From Achromobacter piechaudii NBRC 102461 (GTDB lineage Bacteria > Pseudomonadota > Gammaproteobacteria > Burkholderiales > Burkholderiaceae_B): 64,000 nt of DNA. Shown piece after piece: positions 43,425 through 53,700 of the stretch. The notes under the pieces are model-generated. The model ran no database searches, was not told where the DNA came from, and saw nothing but the letters and a program-made list of their open reading frames with translations. A program made the position numbers and the translations under genes. The stretch is from contig NZ_BCTK01000006.1 in the NCBI RefSeq assembly GCF_001571245.1, positions 186,001-250,000 of the forward strand. Reading direction: 5' to 3'. How positions within the stretch are numbered: the first letter of the stretch is position 1; each line of letters starts with the position of its first letter.

Positions 43425-44297
43425 ATGACCTCATCCCCCGCCCCTCAACGGCTAGACCGCACGCGCGCCGATCTTGCCGAATTCCTGCGCCTGCGGCGTG
43501 AACGCCTCAGCCCCGCCGAGCTGGGCCTGCCCGCTGGCGGCCGACGGCGCACGCCGGGTTTGCGGCGTGAAGAAGTGGCGGCCCTGGCTGGGGTGGGCCT
43601 GGCTTGGTACACGTGGTTCGAACAGGGCCGCAACATCAGCGTGTCCGCCACGTTCCTGGAAAACCTGGCGCGCGTGCTGAAGCTGGACGCCGCCGAGCGC
43701 CGCCATCTTTACCTGCTGGCCCACCAGCGGCCACCCGCCGAAGCAGGCCGCACGTGGTGCACCGTACCGCCGCAGGTCCGCCGCTTGATGGATGACCTGC
43801 CCGCGCGCCCGGCTTACATCCTGAACCTGCGCTGGGACGTGGTGATGTGGAACGCCGCCGCCGACCGCGTGTTCGACTTTTCGGCGCAGCCCGAGGGGCG
43901 ACGCAACCTGTTGTGGATGTTGTTCGTCGTGCCCGCGATGCGCCGCCTGTTCGTCGACTGGCCCGCGCAAGCGCCCGCCATGCTGTCCACGTTCCGGCGC
44001 GACTTCGCCAGCGCCTCCGGCGTGCCGGACATTGCTGAGCTGGTCGATGAACTGCAAGCCGTCTCGCCGGACTTCAAGGCGTGGTGGCGCGAGCATGAAG
44101 TGCATGGCGCCTGCATGGGCCAGCGCGTCCTGCACATCGAATCGCTGGGCGACATCGCCTTCGAACACACGACGCTGACCGTCGATGAAAGCCGCCATCT
44201 GCGCCTGGTCGTCTATGGCGTCGCGCCCGGGGACGCGATGGCGGAGTCATTCGCGCGCTGGCTGGGTGGCCATCGGGCCGCCGCAGCCTCTGGATAG
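43425..44297 (+). CDS. XRE-type regulator with MmyB-like ligand domain
   Basis: This 290-residue regulator has an N-terminal helix-turn-helix (LAEFLRLRRERLSPAELGLP, then RRTPGLRREEVAALAGVGLA and WYTWFEQGRNISVS). A C-terminal MmyB-like domain begins near residue 108 (RRLMDDLPARPAYILNLRWD) and includes WNAAADRVFDF and HTTLTVDESRHLRLVVY. MmyB-type domains often bind fatty acids or other hydrophobic ligands and repress adjacent transporters or oxidoreductases. It is divergent from the DHA2 exporter, its likely target. Confidence 0.87.
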   Translation: MTSSPAPQRLDRTRADLAEFLRLRRERLSPAELGLPAGGRRRTPGLRREEVAALAGVGLAWYTWFEQGRNISVSATFLENLARVLKLDAAERRHLYLLAHQRPPAEAGRTWCTVPPQVRRLMDDLPARPAYILNLRWDVVMWNAAADRVFDFSAQPEGRRNLLWMLFVVPAMRRLFVDWPAQAPAMLSTFRRDFASASGVPDIAELVDELQAVSPDFKAWWREHEVHGACMGQRVLHIESLGDIAFEHTTLTVDESRHLRLVVYGVAPGDAMAESFARWLGGHRAAAASG

Positions 44298-44340
44298 AGC
44301 ACCGCCGTTCGAAGTTGTTGACGCCAGGAATTTCCCGGGT

Positions 44341-44368
44341 GTATCGTAAGATCTATATCTTTAGATAC
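44341..44368. promoter_or_regulatory. Operator-like palindrome before the PadR gene
   Basis: GTATCGTAAGAT (44341-44352) and ATCTTTAGATAC (44357-44368) match at 10 of 12 dyad positions. Nested inside is the perfect TATCT-TT-AGATA at 44356-44367. It lies 17 bp before the PadR start, where autorepression would be expected. Confidence 0.6.
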
Positions 44369-44385
44369 ATCGTAAGAGGCATTCC

Positions 44386-45087
44386 ATGCGCCATCACGAC
44401 TTTCAGACACCCGGACACGGCGTCCATCATCGCCATCACCACCCCCACCATCACAACCCCTCGCATGCCCACCACGCCGCCTCGCGCGGCGATTGGTTTT
44501 CCGGCCCCTCCGATGACGGACGCGGCGACGCCGACGGCTTTGGCGGCGATGGCCGTGGCTTTACACGCGGCCGCCGCGTGTCGGCCGACGACCTGCAACT
44601 GATGCTGCTTGGCCTGTTGGAAAAGAACCCCAGCCACGGCTATGAACTCATCAAGGCGTTCGGGGCCCTGAGCAACGGCTTCTACACGCCCAGCCCCGGC
44701 ATGGTGTATCCGGCGCTGACCTATCTGGAAGAGCTGGGCTACGCCACGGTCGAGCAGGACGGCGCCAAGAAGCGCTACCACCTGGCGGACGCCGGCAAGG
44801 CGCATCTGGATGCCAACCGCGAACGCGTCGCGCTGATGTTCAGCCGCTTCAAGCACATCGCCAAAAAGATGGATTGGATGCGGCAGGCCTGGAGCGGCGA
44901 ACCGCGCAACCTGGGGCCCGAGGGCGAAGACGCGCGCACCGGCTGGGTGCCGGAATTCGTGCAGGCGCGCCATGCCCTGCGCCGCGTGTTGATGGAACGC
45001 ACCGACGCCTCGCCTGCGGAGCAGCGCCGCATCGCCGCCATCCTGGCGCGCGCGACCGACGAGATCAACGCCAAGCCCTGTGCCTGA
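44386..45087 (+). CDS. PadR family regulator with His-rich N-terminus (YqjI-like)
   Basis: The 233-residue protein has 14 histidines in its first 30 residues, a Gly/Asp-rich linker, and a PadR winged helix at about 65-150 (LQLMLLGLLEKNPSHGYELI, then SPGMVYPALTYLEELGYATV). A C-terminal helical segment follows. In E. coli, YqjI has this architecture; it is a nickel-responsive repressor of the ferric reductase gene yqjH. Here the next gene encodes the YqjH-type protein 30 bp downstream, which supports the assignment. The palindrome just upstream suggests autoregulation. Confidence 0.87.
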   Translation: MRHHDFQTPGHGVHHRHHHPHHHNPSHAHHAASRGDWFSGPSDDGRGDADGFGGDGRGFTRGRRVSADDLQLMLLGLLEKNPSHGYELIKAFGALSNGFYTPSPGMVYPALTYLEELGYATVEQDGAKKRYHLADAGKAHLDANRERVALMFSRFKHIAKKMDWMRQAWSGEPRNLGPEGEDARTGWVPEFVQARHALRRVLMERTDASPAEQRRIAAILARATDEINAKPCA

Positions 45088-45117
45088 TCCCGGCCTTACC
45101 CAGAATCTGGAGTTTCA

Positions 45118-45933
45118 ATGAACCGTAGCGACCTTAGCGTGGAGCGCGTGCGCCACAACCTCAAAATGCGCGTGTTGACCGTCGTGCGCGTCGAACCGGT
45201 GGCGGGGCTGTTGGCCCGCGTCACCTTCACCGGCGAGGACCTGCACGACTTTGTCTCGGCCTCGTTCGACGATCACGTCAAACTGTTCTTTCCCGCCGAC
45301 CCGACGCAGCCGCCCGCCTTGCCCAGCGTCGGCCCGGACGGCGTGAAGTTTCCCGAAGATGCCCCCAAGCCCGCCGCGCGCGATTACACGCCGCGCCGCT
45401 TCGACGCCGCACGCCGCGAACTGGATATCGAATTCGTCTTGCATGGTGATGGCCCGGCGTGCACCTGGGCCGCGCAGGCGCGGCCCGGTCAGCAGTTAGG
45501 CATCGGTGGCCCGCGCGGATCGTTCGTCGTGCCCAAGGGCTTTGACTGGCATGTACTGATCGGCGACGAAACCGCGTTGCCCGCCATCGCGCGCCGTCTT
45601 GAAGAGCTGCCTGCCAGCACGCAGGCGCTGCTGTTGGTCGAAGTGCCAACGTCGGACAACGAGATCGCGCTGGACTCGGCCGCCCGGACTTCGGTGCGCT
45701 GGCTGCACCGTAATGGCATGGCGGCGGGTTACAGCACCTTGCTGTTGGAAGCCGCGCGGGAACTGGTGCTGCCGGCGGGCGAGGGCTATGTCTGGGTCGC
45801 GGCGGAATCCGCCGTCGCCAAGGCCGTGCGCGAGATCATGGTGTCGCAGCACGGCATCGATAAATCCCGCATCCGCGCCGCCAGCTATTGGAAGCGTGGC
45901 GCGGTCGCGGTGCATGAGTCGCATGAAGACTGA
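45118..45933 (+). CDS. Siderophore-interacting protein (ViuB/YqjH family ferric reductase)
   Basis: This 271-residue FAD/NAD(P)H reductase shows YTPRRFDAARRELDIEFVLH (FAD-binding R-x-Y-T-R-like block), then GPACTWAAQARPGQQLGIGG and HVLIGDETALPAIARRLEEL. It ends in a motif-bearing tail (IRAASYWKRGAVA). Family members reduce ferric siderophores in the cytoplasm to release iron. GGAG precedes the start. The preceding metal-sensing PadR regulator probably controls it. Confidence 0.9.
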   Translation: MNRSDLSVERVRHNLKMRVLTVVRVEPVAGLLARVTFTGEDLHDFVSASFDDHVKLFFPADPTQPPALPSVGPDGVKFPEDAPKPAARDYTPRRFDAARRELDIEFVLHGDGPACTWAAQARPGQQLGIGGPRGSFVVPKGFDWHVLIGDETALPAIARRLEELPASTQALLLVEVPTSDNEIALDSAARTSVRWLHRNGMAAGYSTLLLEAARELVLPAGEGYVWVAAESAVAKAVREIMVSQHGIDKSRIRAASYWKRGAVAVHESHED

Positions 45934-45969
45934 TTGAGCCAAGCATCACACGCCAAACGCCCTTCCGCC

Positions 45970-46851
45970 TTACGCACCACGCGCCAGCCGCAGCAGGTTT
46001 TCCACCCGTCCTCCCGGCGCGTCCTGCCTGAGCGCCAGGCCCAACACCGCGCGCGGCCAGTCCAGCGCGAACGGGCGGTACACCACGCCATCCGGGCGCA
46101 GGTGGCGCAGTGAAGCGGGCACCACGGCCACGCCCATGCCCGCCGCCACCAGATTCACCGCCGATGACAACTGCGGCGCGCGCTGGCCGATCAGCGGATT
46201 CAGGCCGTGCTGTCGGCACGCGGCCATGATGTCCGCGCTAAGGCCGTAGCCCGATTTGCGCGAATACAGGATGAAGCGTTCCTGCGTCAGATCCTTGGGT
46301 GCCAAACGCTTGCGGCGCGCCAGCGGATGGCCCAGCGGCAAGGCCACTACCAGCGGTTCTTCGGTCAGCTGCGTGAACGACAGTCCGCCTTCCAGCGCGA
46401 ACGGCGGGCGCACGAACGCGGCGTCTATCGCGCCGTCGCGCAATTGCGCCACCAGCGTTTCGCTATCGCCCTGCGACAGCGTCATGGCCACGTCGGGATA
46501 GCGCTGCCGGTATTGCCGGATCACTTCCGTCACCACGCCATTGAACGAGGCCGACTCGGTAAAGCCCAGCGCCAGTTCACCGACTTCGCCCCGCGCAGCG
46601 CGTTGCGCAGTCTGCACGGCGGCTTGCGCGCGTTGCAGGATGTCCTGCGCGCACGCCAGGAAGGCGCGACCCGCATCGTTCAAGACTACGCCGCGACCGG
46701 TGCGATCAAACAGGGGAGTGCCCACTTCCTGTTCCAGTTGCCGGATCTGCTGGCTTAACGGCGGCTGCGCCATCCCCAGTATTTCGGCGGCGCGGGTGAA
46801 GTGCTGGGCCTCGGCCGTCACCACGAAATAGCGCAGATGGCGCAGTTCCAT
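45970..46851 (-). CDS. LysR family transcriptional regulator
   Basis: This 293-residue regulator starts MELRHLRYFVVTAEAQHFTR, the classic LysR N-terminus, with AQPPLSQQIRQLEQEVGTPL as recognition helix. The effector domain begins near residue 90 and resembles the CbnR/BenM-like group (LALGFTESASFNGVVTEVIR). AAAGG supports the ATG at 46851. It diverges from an ICL-family lyase gene across 101 bp and is probably its regulator. Confidence 0.88.
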   Translation of the reverse strand: MELRHLRYFVVTAEAQHFTRAAEILGMAQPPLSQQIRQLEQEVGTPLFDRTGRGVVLNDAGRAFLACAQDILQRAQAAVQTAQRAARGEVGELALGFTESASFNGVVTEVIRQYRQRYPDVAMTLSQGDSETLVAQLRDGAIDAAFVRPPFALEGGLSFTQLTEEPLVVALPLGHPLARRKRLAPKDLTQERFILYSRKSGYGLSADIMAACRQHGLNPLIGQRAPQLSSAVNLVAAGMGVAVVPASLRHLRPDGVVYRPFALDWPRAVLGLALRQDAPGGRVENLLRLARGA

Positions 46852-46952
46852 ATCAATACCTTTTACGTACTGGTTATAAACATTCCATATATTGGACATT
46901 CTATTCGCGCAGGTCGATCATGCGGGCATAGATCCCTATTCAAGGAATATCC

Positions 46953-47813
46953 ATGACCGCTACCCTCAAACCCGGCGCCTTGCTGCGCCAGCAATTGGCC
47001 AGCGACATCGTCGTCGCGCCCGGCGCCTACGACGGCCTGTCGGCGCGGCTGGTCGCGGCAGCCGGTTTTGGCGCTGTCTATGCCAGCGGGGGCGCCATCG
47101 CGCGCGCGGCCGGCTATCCAGATATCGGCCTGCTCAGTTTTACGGAAGTGATGGACCGCGTGGAGAAGATCGTCGACGCCAGCGGACTGCCGGTGGTGGC
47201 CGATGCGGACACGGGCTTTGGCGGCTCCGCCAATGTCGAGCGCACCGTGCGCATCATGGAACGCGCAGGCGTGGCCGCGTTTCATATCGAAGACCAATCC
47301 TTTCCCAAGCGCTGCGGCCATCTGGACGACAAGAGCCTGGTGGACGCCGATGAAATGTGCCGCAAGGTACACATCGCGCGTCAGACCTTGAGCGATGCCG
47401 ACACGCTGGTCATCGCCCGCACCGACGCCATCGCAGTCGAAGGATTCGACGCCGCCATCACGCGCGCGCAGCGTTACCTGAAAGCGGGCGCGGACATGAT
47501 CTTTGTTGAAGCGCCCGAGACGCTGGAGCAGATCCGCGCCATCGCCGACCGGCTGCCGGGTTTGAAACTCATCAACATGTTCTACGGCGGCAAGACGCCC
47601 CTGGTGCCCTTGCCAGAGCTGGCCGCGATGGGCTATCGCCTATGCATCATCCCGTCGGACTTGCAGCGCGCGGCGATTCACGCCATGCAGGCCACGCTGG
47701 CCGCCATCAAGCAGACGGGCGACAGCAGCGCGCTGGCCGATCAGCTGACCAGCTTCAAGGAACGCGAGGCCATCGTGCAGACTCAGCGTTATCTGGCGTT
47801 GGACACACAGTAG
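46953..47813 (+). CDS. Isocitrate lyase/PEP mutase family protein (2-methylisocitrate lyase- or oxaloacetate decarboxylase-like)
   Basis: This 286-residue TIM-barrel protein has metal-binding Asp84/Asp86 in DADTGFGG, Glu113-Asp114 in HIEDQSFP and the catalytic loop KRCGH at 119-123, which lyases need to split a C-C bond. GAYDGLSARL and VIARTDA complete the family. Substrates could be methylisocitrate, dimethylmalate-like acids or oxaloacetate; no neighbouring propionate genes help to decide. AAGGAA precedes the start. Confidence 0.86.
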   Translation: MTATLKPGALLRQQLASDIVVAPGAYDGLSARLVAAAGFGAVYASGGAIARAAGYPDIGLLSFTEVMDRVEKIVDASGLPVVADADTGFGGSANVERTVRIMERAGVAAFHIEDQSFPKRCGHLDDKSLVDADEMCRKVHIARQTLSDADTLVIARTDAIAVEGFDAAITRAQRYLKAGADMIFVEAPETLEQIRAIADRLPGLKLINMFYGGKTPLVPLPELAAMGYRLCIIPSDLQRAAIHAMQATLAAIKQTGDSSALADQLTSFKEREAIVQTQRYLALDTQ

Positions 47814-47827
47814 GCGTCCAACGCCAG
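47793..47827. terminator. Hairpin at the convergent end of the lyase and WG-repeat genes
   Basis: CTGGCGTTGGAC (47793-47804) pairs perfectly with GTCCAACGCCAG (47816-47827); the lyase stop codon is in the loop. There is no T-run, so termination strength is uncertain, but it is symmetric and lies between two converging genes. Confidence 0.55.
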
Positions 47828-47843
47828 CGGCCGTGCGCCAGGC

Positions 47844-50729
47844 TTAACGGTCGCAGCGCGCGGGCATCGTGTTTGGCCACAAGCGTTGCCCGTTGCTGCC
47901 GTACAGCGTGCGCACGCCGCAAACCATCTGCACCCGCGCCAGCGCATGGCCGGCCGGGTCGATGATTTCCGAAGCGTCGGTCGTGGACACCACCGCGCGT
48001 CGGTTCAGGAACGGCGTGAGGGCGGTGTAGGCGGGCTTGATCACGTATTCGCCCTGCCGGTCGACATAGCCGAAAGTCATGTCGTCCAGCGCCGGCGCCA
48101 GGCCGTCGCGCAGCGTGCCCAGCGCGTTGAACGCGGGGCCGGTGAGCGCGCCCTTGGCATCCACCGAGCGCATCGCGCGCGTCGGTAGCAGCGCCACCGC
48201 CCGGCCTTCCGAGAACGCGGATGCCGTGGCCTCGGCCTGCAAGTGCGTCTTGCCGTTGGGCTCGACGTAGTCCGTCTTCCACTGCCCGTTGACCTCGTAA
48301 TGGCGCAGCAGCAGCGGCGAGCCCTGCGGCCAGCGCCAATCGCCCGACGGCAGTGTCACGACCGTCTTGCCCGTCGTGTCGATCAGCCGCGCGCCGCTTT
48401 CATCGGCAGCCAGCGCGCGCGCCGGTGTGCCCTGGAAGGTCGAACCAGTGGCGGCGCGCGGCGCGATCTGCCAGCCGCCTTGTTCGTTCAGATAGCCGAA
48501 GCGAGGGGCGCGGCGGATTTCCAGCCAGTCGCCCAGGCGTGTGTAGAGCGCGTCTTCCAGGTCCACCACCTCGGCGCCATCGGCGGAAAAGATCCAGCGA
48601 TGCTGATCGCTGCCGACGGTGATGGTGCCGTCCGGTTCGAGGGCAACCTGCAAGCGTCTGGTGAAGGGCGTCAGCGCGCGGCCCTCGTTGTTGAACAGCG
48701 CGACGGGGCGGGTGTAGTCCTCGTCCTGCCCGCCTGCCTGCATCACCTTCCATAACGAGTCGTTGACGCGCTCGATGGCGGCGTGGCGGGCGGGCACGAC
48801 CCACTTGCCTTGCAGGTCGATCACGCCCACGCGGTCATGGCCCAGCGATGCGACGGCGTGGCCATTGCGGAACGCGCCGATGTCCTGGAACGCGGGCGCG
48901 GCCAGCTCCTTGCCGGCCACGAAGTCGTACAGCCCCCACGGCGCATCGCCGCTGGCAGTCTTCACGTAGCGTATGACGCCCGGCGCAACGACCTCCGAAT
49001 CGAAGACGTCGGCGGGCAGGGCGTACAGCTTGCCCTCGCGGTCGATCATCTTGTTCGCGCCGTTGCTATACACCAGCGCATAGCCTTGATGAAACTCGCC
49101 GATGTGCTGCTGCAGGGGCAGGCTCATCGGGCGGCCCTGGGCGTCCAGCAGCTGCATGCCATCGACGGTGGTCGCGGCGTAGCGCAGTTGCTGCGCATCG
49201 AGCGGGTCGGTCGGCGCCATCTCGCGGCCTTCTCGGTCCGCGCCCAGGTCCAGCGGTACAAGCTCCGTCCACGCCGGGTCGGTCACCATGCTGCCGTCGG
49301 CCAGCAGCAGGACGGCGCCCGCCGGTCCGCATTGGCAATGCGATTGGCCCAGCGTGCCCAGCGGCGCGCCGGGCAGGTTCAGGGGCAGCGCCTTCAGTTC
49401 CATGTTCTGCGCGGCCTCGACGGCCTCGGCCTTGAGCAGCGGGCGGCCGTCGGCATCGATGATGTTGAGCAGTCCGCCTTCCTGCTTCGCGATCCACAGC
49501 CGGCCTTGGCGCACGTCGATGTTGCCCGCTTGCGCGAGCCCCTTGGGCGCGGAATCGCCGTGCAGCCAAACGCCCTTGGGCGTCAACAGACCAGCGCTTT
49601 CTTCGCCCTTGAACAGCACGAAGCCTTCTGCGTCGGTCGTGGCCATCATGCCCGCGCCCAAGGACACCGGCTTGGTCTGGCCGGGCACCAGCGCCATCAT
49701 TCCGTCGTCCGACGGATAGACGATCGTGTCGCCAAACCGCTGCGAGGCCTGGGCCTCGGCCGTCGTCATGGTGACCACGAGCTGGCCGGCTGCATCCAGT
49801 ACCGCATAGCCTTTGCGCCCGCCCAACTCGGCGCTCCAGAACTTGCGGCCCACGGGGTTCAGCGAACCATAGTGCTGGTCCGCGCCGATCACCGTGCCGT
49901 CCTTGCCCAGCAGCACCGCGCCGTCCGGGCCATAGCCCACCGCCAGCATGCCGTCGCGGGGCGACGTGATGTCGTCGAACACGGGCTCCACCACCCAGTT
50001 CCAATCGCGGTCCACCAAGCCATACCGGTACTCGCCGTTGTTGGCCAGGTACAAGCCATCGCCATAGGCTTGCGTCACCGCCACGCCGGGCTTGGCGAAG
50101 CGGCGTTCGCCCGTGGGGGATCGGTATTCCACCTTGAATTGCACGGCGGCGCGCGCGGGCATGCCGTCTTCGATGATGAGGCTGTCAATGCCCCCGTCCA
50201 GCGGTTCGCCCACCGGCTCGCCCTGCCGGTCGATAAGGTGCTGGCGTCCGTCCAGCGTGGCCACGGCCAGTCCGATTTCGGCGTAGTCGCCCACGCTGTC
50301 GTAACGCGGTGGCACGGCCATGCGGCCTTGCGGATTGATGAAGCCCCATTTGCCTTGCCATTGCACGGCGGCCAGGCCGTGGCGGAAGTCGCGCACGTTC
50401 TCGAAAATGGGGCGGACCACCAGCCTGCCGTTGGCGTCCAGAAAGCCCCAGGCGTGGCGGCGCAGGGACTCGTCGGGTGGCACGCGGCGCATCGATTCCA
50501 ATGCGGATGGCAGCAGCACGGCGGCGCGGCCATCGGACAGGTTGCGGATGCAGCCGTTGGCGTAGGGGGTGTGATACGAGATGTCGTCGATGGCGGCGTC
50601 GCTGCGCGAGCGCGTTTCGTCGACGCAAAATACATGGCCCATCTGCGCGTGCGCGGACAGGGACGCGCCCAGCGCGGCCAGGGCGCAGGCGATGCGGGTG
50701 GTGCGGATCACGCGTGACGTCATGGTCAT
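47844..50729 (-). CDS. Exported WG-repeat protein (961 aa)
   Basis: The protein has a Sec signal (about 1-28, ending SAHA) and a large extracytoplasmic region of WG-type repeats. Visible units include WGFLDANGRLVVRPIFENV, WGFINPQGRMAVPPRYDSV, YGLVDRDWNWVVEPVFDDI, VGVIDLQGKWVVPA, FGYLNEQGGWQIAP and FGYVDRQGEYVIKPAYTAL. WG repeats form a beta-rich scaffold and have no assigned enzymatic role. N-terminal (FCVDE, GCIRN) and C-terminal (VCGVR, ARCDR) cysteine pairs suggest disulfides. The start overlaps the upstream WG gene stop as ATGA, so both are co-translated. Confidence 0.88.
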   Translation of the reverse strand: MTMTSRVIRTTRIACALAALGASLSAHAQMGHVFCVDETRSRSDAAIDDISYHTPYANGCIRNLSDGRAAVLLPSALESMRRVPPDESLRRHAWGFLDANGRLVVRPIFENVRDFRHGLAAVQWQGKWGFINPQGRMAVPPRYDSVGDYAEIGLAVATLDGRQHLIDRQGEPVGEPLDGGIDSLIIEDGMPARAAVQFKVEYRSPTGERRFAKPGVAVTQAYGDGLYLANNGEYRYGLVDRDWNWVVEPVFDDITSPRDGMLAVGYGPDGAVLLGKDGTVIGADQHYGSLNPVGRKFWSAELGGRKGYAVLDAAGQLVVTMTTAEAQASQRFGDTIVYPSDDGMMALVPGQTKPVSLGAGMMATTDAEGFVLFKGEESAGLLTPKGVWLHGDSAPKGLAQAGNIDVRQGRLWIAKQEGGLLNIIDADGRPLLKAEAVEAAQNMELKALPLNLPGAPLGTLGQSHCQCGPAGAVLLLADGSMVTDPAWTELVPLDLGADREGREMAPTDPLDAQQLRYAATTVDGMQLLDAQGRPMSLPLQQHIGEFHQGYALVYSNGANKMIDREGKLYALPADVFDSEVVAPGVIRYVKTASGDAPWGLYDFVAGKELAAPAFQDIGAFRNGHAVASLGHDRVGVIDLQGKWVVPARHAAIERVNDSLWKVMQAGGQDEDYTRPVALFNNEGRALTPFTRRLQVALEPDGTITVGSDQHRWIFSADGAEVVDLEDALYTRLGDWLEIRRAPRFGYLNEQGGWQIAPRAATGSTFQGTPARALAADESGARLIDTTGKTVVTLPSGDWRWPQGSPLLLRHYEVNGQWKTDYVEPNGKTHLQAEATASAFSEGRAVALLPTRAMRSVDAKGALTGPAFNALGTLRDGLAPALDDMTFGYVDRQGEYVIKPAYTALTPFLNRRAVVSTTDASEIIDPAGHALARVQMVCGVRTLYGSNGQRLWPNTMPARCDR

Positions 50730-53700
50730 TCTGCTTTGGCGGAGTCTAGGGCGGGCGGATCGATGCGCGTCGCATCGGAGCAGGTCAGCGCTTCACGCGG
50801 CCAGCTCTGCTTTTCTTCCGCGTCGAAGATCACGATCTGGTCGCACAGCACGCCGAACGTGGTGGTGGTCTTGCCGCGCGTGTCGATGAATTCGACCAGG
50901 TGGTCGTGGAACACCATGGCGCGTTCGTCCTGGAAGTCTTGCGCCCACGTGTAGGCGGGCGGGATGGCGTAGCGGCCGCTCAGGTCGATGTAGCCGTACA
51001 GCTTGCCCGTGCGGTCCAGGCGCTGGGCCCGCGCCAGCCCGTGTTTCAGCGGGCCCAGTTGACTGAAGTGCGCGCCCACGATGCGCTTGCCCGCCGCATT
51101 CATGAAGCCGTACTTGCCGTAGTTTTCGCTATAGGGAACCACGCCTTCGCTGGCATGGTTGTATTCCACCGGATAGCGATTGGGCAGGCGCGCGACTTCG
51201 CGGCCTTGCAGGTCCGTCATCACGCTGGTGGACGAGCTGTCGTCATTGAACAGCACGCGCTGCATGGACGCCAGCGGGAAGCCGTCGCCGCGTTGCGCCA
51301 GCACGGTCTTGCCGTGCTGGTCGATCACGCGGTAGCCGCTACCCAGGTTCGCGCGCGCCAGCCCTTCGGGCTGCACGAAGAAGGGATTGAATTCGCCATA
51401 CAGCGCGGGCACTTGCAGGTTGCCGCGCGCATCGATGGCGCCTTCGCGTTCGTCCTGGCGCACGATCAGCCAGTCGCCATGCTGCTCTTTGCTTTCGGGC
51501 CGGCCATCGGAAATCTTCGTGGCGCGGCCTTGCGCGTCAAACAGCACGGCGCTGCCATCGGCCAGCTCACCGATGTAGCGGCCGTCCCGCAGCTTGTCCG
51601 GCTTGCCGTAGATGGTGTCGCTGCGCTTGCCCGTGCGCAGGTTGACCATCTGGTACGGGCTTTGTCCGTAGCGGCCGGCCAGGCCCTTCCCTTGCGGGTC
51701 CGGCACCAGCATGAAGCCCTGGCCCAGATATTCCATCTCGTAGGCGCTGTCATAGGTGGCGGGAATGACCCACTTGCCCTCGCGGTTGACGAGGCCCCAG
51801 CGGTCCTTGTGTGCAACGCGCGCCCAGTCGTCCTCGAAGTCCTCGATGCGATCGAATTCAGGCTTCAGGGCGGGCGCGGCCTGGCGGATATTCCACAGGC
51901 CCCAGCGGCGCTCGCGATTCTCGTCGGGCGAGCGATAGACAATCAGATCGCCGTCCAGGCCGGAGGCCGCCGCGCTGACCTCGTCCGGCACGCGCACCGG
52001 TTTGCCGGTCGCATCGATCAGCACGGCGTCGTGGCGCAGCATGTCGCGCGTGCGCGCCCAGGTGTAGGCGCCCTTGAAGGGCCGCATGTCGCTGTATTCA
52101 GGCGGTACGGCCCATGCGCCCTGGCCGTCGATGGCGCCCACCTTGTCGTGCGATGCGCGCACCAGCAGAGGCATCGTCACGTCATAGGTGTCGATGTTTT
52201 GCCACTCCGGGTTCGACACGATCTTGCCGGCGGATGTCAGGATCGCAAGCGGCTGTTCGCCGTTGTTCGAGCGCAGCAGGGCCAGCGGCAGGGTCGGGTC
52301 GCCGGACGTGCGTCCCGCCGTCTTGCGCGGCGAAAACGGGCTGGGGTCATAGGCCCGCAGGCGCGTGACGGTGTCGGCGTCCAGCAAGGGTTTGCCGTCG
52401 GCGGCGAACACCTGCATGAGCGCGCCGTCGGCGCTGACCGCGATGGCGGCGGCCGGGACGGCCTCATCCGTGCTGGCCATGTCGGCCACTTCCGCGTCCG
52501 CTGCCGCGACGGCTACGTCTGCCGTTTCGGCGGTGTCGGTGATGACGGTGGCGCTGTCGGCCGCCGCCTCGTCTGCCGGCTTGGACGCATCGGACGCATA
52601 CGTGCCAGCGGCATCGGCCACTGCGTCGGAGGCGTAGGCTTCGGCGGCGATATCCACATTGCCATCCGACGCTTCAACCGCGACGGGTGCTTCGTCGGGC
52701 GCGGCCTGGGCCGCTGCATCGACCGCTGCATCGGCCGGCATGCCGAACACCCATGCACGGCCGTGGACGATGTCGACGCGGCCCTCGCGCACCGCCAGCT
52801 TCTGCATCGTGCCGTTGGGGCTGATGAGCAGCGTCGTCGCGGCGTCGGACAGGTAGCGCCAGCCATCGCGTTCCTGCACGCCCATGTACGACGCGGTGAA
52901 CGTATGCAGCGGCTTGAGGCTGCCGTCCAGCAAGATCGATTTGCCCTCGCCCGTCGTCGCCAGCCAGCGGCCGGCCGCCAACCACCGCACTCGCTCGTAG
53001 CCGGCGTCTGAAATGGCTTCGCCGCGCGGATTCACGAACGTCCACTTTTCGTCGCGGCGCACGGCCACCACGTCGCCATCGCGCATGGGCGCCTCGCGCG
53101 AACGCAGCACCTGCGGCGTCAGCGACCAGCGGCCTTGCGCATCCAGCAAGCCCCACCAGCCGGAATAGCGCGACCCACGCACTTGCGCGGGCAGGTAGCC
53201 GGCCGACGGCGGGGCCAGCATCATCACGCCTTCGGGCAGTTCGGTGGCCGAGCCGGTTGCGGTGTTGATCAGTCGCGGCGGCGTGGGCACTTCCATCGAC
53301 GCCAGCTTCTGGCCGGGCAGGAAGCCCCAGGTCCGCGTGCCCAGCGCAAACGTCTTGAGCACCTTGCCCTGGCGGTCGATCAGCACGTCATGCTCGCCGT
53401 CTTCCACCAGCGCCGTGCCTTCGGCGTTGAACCCCGTGGCGGTGCCGAAGCGCGGCTTGATGGCCCATTGGCCTCGGGTGTCGATGTAGCCCCACACGCC
53501 ACCCTGGCTGACGGCGGCCAGGCCGTTTTGAAACGGTCTGGCTTCCTCGTAGGCGGGCGCGACGGCCATGCGCCCCTGCTTGTCGATATAGCCCCATGCG
53601 CCGGCCTCGTCGTTGCGCGAGCCGGTCAGCACGGCGGCCAGGCCTTCGCTGAAGGACTGGTGGCAGACCGTGTCCGAGCCCTGACCGTAGTAGCTGGTGG

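Noticed and set aside
48783..50717. 644-codon plus-strand open frame
   Set aside because: Antisense shadow of the smaller WG-repeat gene, low-complexity His/Gln/Ala composition.
50900..53011. 703-codon plus-strand open frame
   Set aside because: Antisense shadow of the larger WG-repeat gene, which has a signal peptide and recognisable repeats.
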